Shown here piece by piece: positions 1 to 5,649 of a stretch of DNA of 64,000 nt. Each line of letters starts with the position of its first letter. Within the stretch, counting starts at the first letter, position 1. Source of the stretch: Vogesella aquatica (lineage in GTDB: Bacteria; Pseudomonadota; Gammaproteobacteria; Burkholderiales; Chromobacteriaceae); contig NZ_JAQQLF010000001.1 of assembly GCF_028548455.1 (NCBI RefSeq), forward strand, positions 62,001 to 126,000, written 5' to 3'. A program made the position numbers and the translations under genes. The notes under the pieces were generated by a model. That model was not told where the DNA came from, did not search any database, and was given only the letters and a program-made list of their open reading frames with translations.

Positions 1-893
1 ACCATGCAGCGCGCCCCGCCGCCGCCATGGCTTTCAATGGTATCCAGCGGGGCGTGCACGATGCGCCCGTGCGCGGCCAACATCGCCTGCTGCTGCACAC
101 TGAAGGCCGCCCAGGCGCGGCTGGACATCGCGATTACCGCACCGCCGTCCACACTGCGCAGGGCAAGGATATTGCCGCAGAAGCTGGCCATCTGCGCCAG
201 GCTGATGCTGATTACCTGCTTGCCGTCGCGCCGCAGCTGCGCCTGCACCCGCTGGCGCTCGCCGACATCGCGAATCGCCGGCAGACACACCACCGCAAAG
301 CGCGGGCCGATGGCCATCATCACATTGCTGTGATAAATGGCACGGCCAGCGGCATCCACCGCGTCAAACACCTGCATCTGGTAGCCCAGCCTGGCCGCCA
401 GCGGCGCCAGCAACACCGGCTGGCTGCGGCCGGAACGGCACAGCCAGGCTCGCCGTGCCGCGTGGTCGAACACAATCGCACCCGTCCCTTCCAGATACTG
501 GCCCTGCTGCTCGTGCGGGCTGAGGTCCAGCAACTCGCGCACGGCAAACTGCTGCTGTAGCCAGGCCACGATATCGGCGCGGCGCTCCAGCCTGCGGTTG
601 GCCGCCGCCATCGGGTACAACACCAGCGTGCCGTCGGTGTGGGTAGAAAACCAGTTATTGGGAAACACGGCATCCGGCGTATCCAGCCCCGCTGGCTGGC
701 GGAACACCTGCACGCGCACCCCGGCGTGCTGCAAGGCTGCGACGTAGCCGTCAAACTCGCGCTGGGCGGCCAGTGTGACGCTGGCACCCGCGTTGGCCGC
801 AGGCCGCTGGAAATGGTTGCTGGCACGGGTCTGCGGGTTGGCATGAAAACGGGCGGGGCGCACCATCAAAACGTGCGAGGCGGGCTGCGACAT
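1..893 (-). CDS. ctlX: CtlX-type citrulline/arginine hydrolase, 3' end cut by window edge
   Basis: Member of the guanidino-group-modifying superfamily (amidinotransferase/deiminase pentein fold), citrulline-utilisation hydrolase type. The 297 codons in the window show family landmarks: an N-terminal VRPARF motif with SNHFQ, FPNNWFSTH at about residues 77-85, LYPM and NRR near residue 100, EGTGAIVFD near residue 130, HSNVMM near 195, AMSSRAW, and a C-terminal GGGGARCM with the expected catalytic Cys. Only the last few residues should be missing. The ATG at 893 follows an AGGAG ribosome site at good spacing. It is divergent from an Lrp-type regulator 118 bp away, the usual arrangement for an amino-acid-responsive pair. 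The family is seen directly; the exact substrate (citrulline, arginine or a methylated arginine) is not. Confidence 0.85.
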   Translation of the reverse strand, partial: MSQPASHVLMVRPARFHANPQTRASNHFQRPAANAGASVTLAAQREFDGYVAALQHAGVRVQVFRQPAGLDTPDAVFPNNWFSTHTDGTLVLYPMAAANRRLERRADIVAWLQQQFAVRELLDLSPHEQQGQYLEGTGAIVFDHAARRAWLCRSGRSQPVLLAPLAARLGYQMQVFDAVDAAGRAIYHSNVMMAIGPRFAVVCLPAIRDVGERQRVQAQLRRDGKQVISISLAQMASFCGNILALRSVDGGAVIAMSSRAWAAFSVQQQAMLAAHGRIVHAPLDTIESHGGGGARCM

Positions 894-961
894 GGTTTCT
901 CCTGGGTGGGGTGGCAGGAGAAATTGTGGCGGTGGTGGCGGCCACTTTGTAGTTGGCACCC

Positions 962-988
962 TGTGCAGTTTTATCGCTAGACTGCACA
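962..988. promoter_or_regulatory. 8-bp inverted repeat, putative Lrp operator in divergent promoter region
   Basis: TGTGCAGT (962-969) and ACTGCACA (981-988) are perfect 8-bp arms 11 bp apart, between ctlX and the divergent Lrp/AsnC gene. A GATAAT -10-like hexamer lies at 993-998, so the repeat would overlap the -35 area of the regulator. Autoregulation plus control of ctlX is inferred from position. Confidence 0.5.
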
Positions 989-1011
989 TATTGATAATCT
1001 GGGCCAGCACT

Positions 1012-1440
1012 ATGCAACTTGACGACACCGACCTGCAGCTCATTGCCCTGCTGCGTGACAACGCCCGCACCCCGGTCACCGAGCTGGCCACACGGCTACG
1101 CGTATCACGTACCACCGTACAAAAGCACATCAGCAAGCTGGAACAAGCCGGCATCATCATCGGCTATACCGTGCGGCTGAAACCGCAAGCCGAGGCCCAC
1201 CGCATCCGCGCCTGGATGGGCATTGCGGTAGAGGGCAACAAAACCCCCGGCGTACTGCAGGCCTTACGTGGCGAGCCGCACGTGTACGCGCTGCACTCCA
1301 CCAACGGGCGCTGGGATATCGTCACCGAGCTGCGCGCCGACTCGCTGGAGCAGTTTGACCGTGTACTGGGCCGCATCCGCCTGATTCCGGGCATTACCGC
1401 CAGCGAAACCAGCCTGCTGCTGTCCACCCACAAGGTGTAA
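1012..1440 (+). CDS. Lrp/AsnC-family transcriptional regulator
   Basis: A 142-residue protein starting at the ATG at 1012 (MQLDDTDLQLIALLRDNAR). The N-terminal AsnC helix-turn-helix covers about residues 5-55 (ELATRLRVSRTTVQKHISKLE) and is followed by the GYTVRL hinge and an RAM ligand-binding and oligomerisation domain. Length and architecture are typical for Lrp/AsnC. Its divergent neighbour encodes a CtlX-type hydrolase, so citrulline or arginine is a plausible effector. A longer in-frame upstream extension exists but has no ribosome site or family homology. Function beyond the family level is inferred. Confidence 0.9.
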   Translation: MQLDDTDLQLIALLRDNARTPVTELATRLRVSRTTVQKHISKLEQAGIIIGYTVRLKPQAEAHRIRAWMGIAVEGNKTPGVLQALRGEPHVYALHSTNGRWDIVTELRADSLEQFDRVLGRIRLIPGITASETSLLLSTHKV

Positions 1441-1457
1441 GCCGCAAAAAAATGCGC

Positions 1458-1648
1458 AAAAAAAAGGCCTGTCCGGTTGGGGACAGGCCACTAAGGGTCG
1501 GTTCCCGGCCACACATGGGGGCCAAGAACACTTAAGACCAGGGACAAAGAGATCACCAGAACAGTTCCAAAGATGCCGATTGCTCAGGCACCCTCATAAC
1601 GGATCCAGAAGTCAAAGCCTCGGGCGCGGACCCGGCGGCTTCAACACG
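1458..1648 (-). ncRNA. Candidate stand-alone ncRNA (about 190 nt), possibly 6S-like
   Basis: On the minus strand, a TACAAT -10 hexamer (1660-1655) with a weak TTAATA -35 (about 1683-1678) lies upstream of a non-coding stretch. That stretch ends in a strong intrinsic terminator: stem GGCCTGTCC/GGACAGGCC (1489-1466) followed by eight U (1465-1458). No minus-strand gene precedes it, so promoter and terminator appear to belong to an independent RNA of about 190 nt. The ends can form a closing stem (1629-1633 with 1495-1499, and 1621-1624 with 1504-1507) around an open middle, as in 6S RNA. The 6S identity is a guess; the transcription unit is better supported. Confidence 0.45.
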
Positions 1649-1688
1649 GGGCGAATTGTACGGGGGTTAACCGGGCTTATTAATAGAC

Positions 1689-1753
1689 ATTCGAAGCTTA
1701 TAAGCCGTCATAACTTTGTATACAATGTATTTACGCCACTTTGACCTTCGAAT
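1689..1753. promoter_or_regulatory. Promoter region of second Lrp gene, framed by an 8-bp inverted repeat
   Basis: ATTCGAAG (1689-1696) and CTTCGAAT (1746-1753) are perfect inverted repeats on either side of a -10-like TACAAT (within GTATACAATGTA near 1718-1729). The right arm lies just before the ATG at 1760. Paired sites spaced about five helical turns apart are typical of Lrp-type octamers, so autoregulation is plausible. Confidence 0.4.
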
Positions 1754-1759
1754 CGAAAA

Positions 1760-2203
1760 ATGGACAAGTTTGACCGCAAGATTATCGCTGCGCTGCACGA
1801 AAACGGCCGCCTGAGCTTTGCCGAGCTGGCCCGCCGGGTGAACCTGTCCGCACCGGCCGTTGCCGACCGCGTGGAAAAGCTGGAACGATCGGGCGTGATA
1901 GCCGGCTATCGCGCAATCATCCGCCCGGAAGCGCTGGGCTGCCCGATACAATGCCTGATCGAGCTGACGGTAAAAAACCAGGAGTACTACACGGTGCTGG
2001 AGCTGCTCAAGGCCATGCCGGAAATCGTGCACTGCGATTCCATCACCGGCAGCAGCGGGCTGATGATCCGCGTAGCGGTGGACAGCATGGGCACGCTGCA
2101 GGCGCTGATCGCCCGCCTGATGCAGTACGGCGATACCAAAACCTCGATGGTGATCGACACCCCGGTCAGCCACCGCCTGCCGCCGCTACCAGAAGAAGAC
2201 TAG
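1760..2203 (+). CDS. Lrp/AsnC-family transcriptional regulator
   Basis: A 147-residue regulator with an N-terminal AsnC helix-turn-helix (FAELARRVNLSAPAVADRVEKLE, about residues 20-42), a GYRAIIRPEALG hinge and an RAM domain containing the HCDSITGSSGLMIRV stretch (residues about 95-110). Full length for the family. It is a second, divergent Lrp-type gene within 320 bp of the first, but the two are separated by the candidate ncRNA. Effector unknown. No catalytic partner gene is adjacent, since the next gene (gap) converges on it. Confidence 0.9.
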   Translation: MDKFDRKIIAALHENGRLSFAELARRVNLSAPAVADRVEKLERSGVIAGYRAIIRPEALGCPIQCLIELTVKNQEYYTVLELLKAMPEIVHCDSITGSSGLMIRVAVDSMGTLQALIARLMQYGDTKTSMVIDTPVSHRLPPLPEED

Positions 2204-2250
2204 CCCGCCCGCGCTCCATCTGGCACGCCCGACACACCGCCCACCCGTGC

Positions 2251-2267
2251 GTAGTGCCCGCACTACA
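2251..2267. promoter_or_regulatory. HexR-like palindrome in the lrp-gap convergent region
   Basis: Read on the minus strand, TGTAGTGCGGGCACTAC is a near-perfect palindrome whose GTAGTGC/GCACTAC arms match exactly. It resembles the site at 3651-3667 upstream of gap (same TGTAGTG...ACTAC frame) and HexR-type sites in proteobacterial central carbon genes. Its position past the 3' end of gap is unusual, so function is uncertain. Confidence 0.35.
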
Positions 2268-2337
2268 TGCACCACCGCGATGTAGCGGCGCCTTACCTGA
2301 TGCAGATCAACACGCCTGGCCTGGCGGCGCAGCAGGC

Positions 2338-2369
2338 AAAAAAAACAGCCTGCCCTTGCAGGGGCAGGC
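2338..2369 (-). terminator. Intrinsic terminator of gap
   Basis: Stem GCCTGCCC (2348-2355) with GGGCAGGC (2362-2369), followed on the minus strand by a run of eight T (2345-2338). It serves gap, which ends at 2538 reading leftward. Confidence 0.8.
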
Positions 2370-2484
2370 CGGAACTATGCACAAAGAAGCAACAGAATAC
2401 ACCTAAAGAACAAGGTAACCGTCTCCACACGGGTACCGGGCAATCGGTGCGACGGGCCATGCCGCCGCGGCCTTCAGTACAAGC

Positions 2485-2530
2485 CTGCGGTCTGCATTGC
2501 GGCCAACATCGGCGCGCTAGCAGACCGCAG
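2485..2530. repeat. 11-bp inverted repeat with the 10-mer uptake-like word in its loop
   Basis: CTGCGGTCTGC (2485-2495) and GCAGACCGCAG (2520-2530) pair perfectly around a 24-nt loop holding TGCGGCCAAC (2498-2507). It lies directly after the gap stop codon. It may stabilise the mRNA 3' end ahead of the real terminator further down. Confidence 0.6.
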
Positions 2531-2537
2531 CCGGCAC

Positions 2538-3548
2538 TTACTTAGCAGCCACCCAGGCCTGGGCGGTATCCAGCATACGGTTGGAGAAACCCCATTCATT
2601 GTCGTACCACGACAGCACTTTCACCTGACGGCCTTCGATCACCCGGGTCAGGGTGGCATCGAACACGCTGGATGCCGGGTTGTGCATGAAGTCGATCGAC
2701 ACCAGCGGCAGGGTATTCACCGCCAGCACGCCTTTGAGCGGGCCGTTGGCCGCAGCGCTGACCAGTTCGTTCACTTCGGCCACGGTGGTGTCACGCTGCG
2801 CGGTAAAGGTGAGGTCAACCAGCGATACGTTAGCGGTGGGCACGCGCACGGCAAAGCCATCCAGCTTGCCTTTCAGTTGCGGCAGCACCAGGCCGACGGC
2901 AGCGGCAGCGCCGGTCTTGGTCGGAATCATCGATAGCGCGGCGGAACGGGCACGGCGCAGGTCGCTGTGCTCGGTGTCCAGCAGCACCTGGTCATTGGTG
3001 TAGGAGTGCACGGTGGTCATCAGGCCGTGCGCCACGCCGATGGCGTCGTTCAGCGGTTTCACCAGCGGGGCCAGGCAGTTGGTGGTGCAGCTGGCGTTGG
3101 ACACGATGCTCATGTCGGCGCGCAGGGTGTCGTGGTTTACGCCGTACACGATGGTGGCGTCAGCGTCGTCTGCCGGGGCAGAGATCAGCACCTTCTTGGC
3201 ACCAGCTTGCAGGTGCAGGCCCGCCTTGTCGCGTTTGGTGAAGATGCCGGTACATTCCAGCACGATGTCCACGCCCATGTCGCCCCATGGCAGCTCGGCC
3301 GGGTTACGTACCGACAGCAGCTGGATAGGCTTGCCGTTGATCACCAGCTTGTCGCCTTCCAGTGCCACGGTGCCAGGGAAAGGGCCGTGGATGGAGTCGT
3401 ATTTGGTCAGGTGGGCGTGCAGTTCCGGGTTGCCCAGATCGTTGATGGCAACGATTTCAATATCTTTATCGGCAAAACGTTCTTGCCAGGCGCGCAATAC
3501 CATGCGGCCGATGCGGCCATACCCGTTGATGGCGAGTTTCAGTGCCAT
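2538..3548 (-). CDS. gap: Glyceraldehyde-3-phosphate dehydrogenase, type I
   Basis: Catalyses NAD-dependent oxidation and phosphorylation of glyceraldehyde-3-phosphate in glycolysis and the lower Entner-Doudoroff route. The 336-residue protein starts at the ATG at 3548, with a TCAGGAGA ribosome site. It shows the Rossmann INGYGRIGR motif (residues 7-15), the catalytic SNASCTTNC with Cys154, the VHSYTNDQ helix with the partner His near 181, and the C-terminal [11 protein letters not shown]. Full length for GapA. It is monocistronic, with its own terminator and a palindrome-rich 400-bp upstream region, suggesting dedicated sugar-responsive regulation. Asp in INDLG favours NAD over NADP. Confidence 0.97.
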   Translation of the reverse strand: MALKLAINGYGRIGRMVLRAWQERFADKDIEIVAINDLGNPELHAHLTKYDSIHGPFPGTVALEGDKLVINGKPIQLLSVRNPAELPWGDMGVDIVLECTGIFTKRDKAGLHLQAGAKKVLISAPADDADATIVYGVNHDTLRADMSIVSNASCTTNCLAPLVKPLNDAIGVAHGLMTTVHSYTNDQVLLDTEHSDLRRARSAALSMIPTKTGAAAAVGLVLPQLKGKLDGFAVRVPTANVSLVDLTFTAQRDTTVAEVNELVSAAANGPLKGVLAVNTLPLVSIDFMHNPASSVFDATLTRVIEGRQVKVLSWYDNEWGFSNRMLDTAQAWVAAK

Positions 3549-3650
3549 ATTGTGTCTCCTGATTATCGGGTGAATCCTGCGTGCCAGCTGCACGCTTGCT
3601 ATGGGTACATCCTTGTCCCAATCGGGCTTGTACTCAATCCCTTACAGTTA

Positions 3651-3667
3651 TGTAGTGTGCGTACTAC
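3651..3667. promoter_or_regulatory. HexR-like site upstream of gap
   Basis: TGTAGTGTGCGTACTAC: the outer TGTAGT/ACTAC halves match the TGTARTnnnnnYTACA pattern known for HexR, which regulates gap in many proteobacteria. The site is about 100 bp upstream of the gap ATG. The half-site spacing is slightly longer than the classic 15-bp site. Confidence 0.45.
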
Positions 3668-3759
3668 CAACACTTTTTGCCTTGCCCGGCCGTGCTGCCC
3701 GGTGCTTGCGGCCAACATGGCTTGCCAGATGCTGGCGCGTCGGTTACCGCACAAATCGA

Positions 3760-3777
3760 AGTGGAATCGATTCCACT
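3760..3777. promoter_or_regulatory. Perfect 18-bp palindrome AGTGGAATCGATTCCACT
   Basis: Complete dyad symmetry with no spacer, between the nagE terminator and the gap promoter region. Size and symmetry fit a LacI- or GntR-type operator. The cognate regulator is unknown; the GntR gene at 10.4 kb is one candidate. Confidence 0.5.
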
Positions 3778-3784
3778 ATAGCGC

Positions 3785-3812
3785 AAAAAAACACCCCGGC
3801 TCGGCCGGGGTG
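3785..3812 (-). terminator. Intrinsic terminator of the nag operon
   Basis: Stem CACCCCGGC/GCCGGGGTG (3792-3800, 3804-3812) with a 3-nt loop, followed on the minus strand by seven T (3791-3785). It ends the operon that finishes with nagE at 3949. Confidence 0.85.
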
Positions 3813-3948
3813 GAAGGAGAGCAAAGCCACAGGTCAGCTTACCCAGGCTTACCACTGCCTGCGTGTGCCGCCAAACGACACGCGCAAGCCTTGTCTTAGC
3901 TCCCGCTACCTGGCAAATACACCGGGCAGCGGGGTGAAACCGCCCTGC

Positions 3949-5586
3949 TTATTGCAGCTGGCTGGCCAGGGCAGCGGGGTCGCCACCCTCGACTACCAGG
4001 TGTACCAGGTTGCCGGGCATGGCCATGATGCCGCTCACGCCCAGTGCCTTCAGGCTGCCTTCGTTCACGCGGCTGGCGTCGGCCAGCTCTACGCGCAGGC
4101 GGCTACCGGCGACCACTTCCACGGTGCGGATGTTGGCCGCACCGCCCAGCGCGTCTTTCAGCGCACCGCTATCGGCGGCGGCGGCTTGCGGGTTGGCCAG
4201 CGCAGCGCGGATTTCGTCGGCTACCAGCTCGGCCTCGGGGCCCAGTACCACTTGCACGCTACCGGCGGCAGGTTTGATCATGCCGCGCGAACCCAGCGCT
4301 TTCAGTGCGGCTTCGTCTACGGCGTCATTGCTGACCACCTGCAGGCGCAGGCGGGTGGTGCAGGCGTCTACGCTTTTCAGGTTGGCCGCACCGCCCAGCG
4401 CGCCGATGAAACCACGCGCACGGTCGCTGCCTTTGCCACCCAGGCTGGCCGCCGCGCTGCTACCGGCGGCCACTTCTTCGCGGCCCATGGTCATCAGGTT
4501 GAATTTCTTGATGAAGAAGGTGAACAGCACGTAGTACACGGCAAAGTACGCCAGGCCGATGGGGATCAGCAGCAGCGGTTTCTGCGCGATACCAAAGTTC
4601 AGCACGTAGTCGAACAGGCCAGCGGAGAAGCCAAAGCCCAGCTTCACGCCCAGGGTGTGCATCAGCGCCATCGAGATGCCGGTGAGCACCGCGTGGATGG
4701 CGTACAGCGCCGGGGCCAGGAACATGAAGGCAAACTCTACCGGCTCGGTCACGCCGGTCAGCGCGGCGGTCAGGCCCATGGACAGCAGCACGCCACCCAC
4801 GGCAGCCTTGTTTTCCGGGCGCGCAGCGCGGTACATGGCCAGGCAGGCCGCCGGCAGGCCGAACATCATTACCGGGAAGAAACCGGACATGAACATGCCT
4901 GCGGTCTTGTCGCCGGCAAAGAAGCGGGTCAGGTCACCGTGCACCACCTTGCCGGCGGCGTCGGTAAAGTCACCCAGCTGGAACCAGGCAAAGGTGTTGA
5001 TGATGTGGTGCAGGCCGGTCACGATCAGGATACGGTTGAGCACGCCGTATACGAACAGGCCGAACTCGCCCGCGCCAATCACCCAGTGGCCTACCGCGTC
5101 GATACCCTGCTGGATAGGCGGCCAGATATAGCCCAGCACCACGCCGGCCAGCAGCATGGCAAAGCCGGTAACGATAGGCACGAAGCGGCGGCCGCCAAAG
5201 AAGGCCAGGTAGGACGGCAGCGCGATGTCCTTGTAGCGGTTATACAGCAGGCCGGCGCTGATACCGGCGGTAATGCCGGCCAGTACGCCCATATTGATCT
5301 TGGCGTCGATCACTTTCAGGACGGCGGTCAGCACCAGGTAACCGATGGCGCCGGCCAGGCCGGAAGCACCGTTGTTATCCTTGGCAAAACCCACGGCGAC
5401 CCCGATGGCAAACAGCAGTGCCAGGTTGCCGAAAATGGCATCCCCGGCCTGCGCCATGACCGGAATGCCCATCAGGTCGGGCTGACCCAGGCGCAGTAGC
5501 AGGCCTGCCACTGGCAGGACGGCGATAGGCAGCATCAGGGCACGGCCCAGCTGCTGTACGCCGGCGAACTTGCTTGAAGTACTCAC
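3949..5586 (-). CDS. nagE: N-acetylglucosamine PTS permease, IIC-IIB plus a degenerate second IIB
   Basis: Inner-membrane glucose-superfamily PTS permease for GlcNAc uptake and phosphorylation, 545 residues. Residues 1-365 form the IIC channel with many membrane segments and the GVTEPVEF motif (278-285). Residues 395-465 are a IIB domain with the phosphoryl-accepting DACTTRLR (Cys409). Residues 475-545 repeat the IIB fold (LGGAANIRTVEVVAGSRLRVEL), but Ala493 occupies the Cys position, so this second copy cannot carry phosphate. There is no IIA here; the IIA is fused in the neighbouring nagF. It is the last gene of the nag operon, 63 bp after nagF, with a hairpin in that gap. GlcNAc specificity is inferred from the operon. 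Confidence 0.93.
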   Translation of the reverse strand: MSTSSKFAGVQQLGRALMLPIAVLPVAGLLLRLGQPDLMGIPVMAQAGDAIFGNLALLFAIGVAVGFAKDNNGASGLAGAIGYLVLTAVLKVIDAKINMGVLAGITAGISAGLLYNRYKDIALPSYLAFFGGRRFVPIVTGFAMLLAGVVLGYIWPPIQQGIDAVGHWVIGAGEFGLFVYGVLNRILIVTGLHHIINTFAWFQLGDFTDAAGKVVHGDLTRFFAGDKTAGMFMSGFFPVMMFGLPAACLAMYRAARPENKAAVGGVLLSMGLTAALTGVTEPVEFAFMFLAPALYAIHAVLTGISMALMHTLGVKLGFGFSAGLFDYVLNFGIAQKPLLLIPIGLAYFAVYYVLFTFFIKKFNLMTMGREEVAAGSSAAASLGGKGSDRARGFIGALGGAANLKSVDACTTRLRLQVVSNDAVDEAALKALGSRGMIKPAAGSVQVVLGPEAELVADEIRAALANPQAAAADSGALKDALGGAANIRTVEVVAGSRLRVELADASRVNEGSLKALGVSGIMAMPGNLVHLVVEGGDPAALASQLQ

Positions 5587-5611
5587 TGTGTTTCTCCTCT
5601 TCGTTTTAATG

Positions 5612-5643
5612 CAGGCCGCCAGGTGGGAGGATGCGGCGGCCTG
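5612..5643 (-). other. Intercistronic hairpin between nagF and nagE
   Basis: CAGGCCGCC (5612-5620) and GGCGGCCTG (5635-5643) form a 9-bp stem with a 14-nt loop and no U-run. It probably influences mRNA processing or stability rather than termination. Confidence 0.4.
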
Positions 5644-5649
5644 ACCAGG

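Larger units (their letters stand above)
3549..3784. other. Regulatory region upstream of gap
   Basis: This gene-free stretch carries the gap 5' region. It holds a HexR-like palindrome (3651-3667), one copy of the TGCGGCCAAC word (3707-3716) and a perfect 18-bp palindrome (3760-3777), before the nagE terminator begins. I cannot assign the -35/-10 elements with confidence. Confidence 0.6.

Noticed and set aside
2267-2545. Plus-strand small ORF downstream of the second Lrp gene
   Set aside because: It runs through the gap terminator and the 2485-2530 hairpin, has no ribosome site, and its translation is of low quality.
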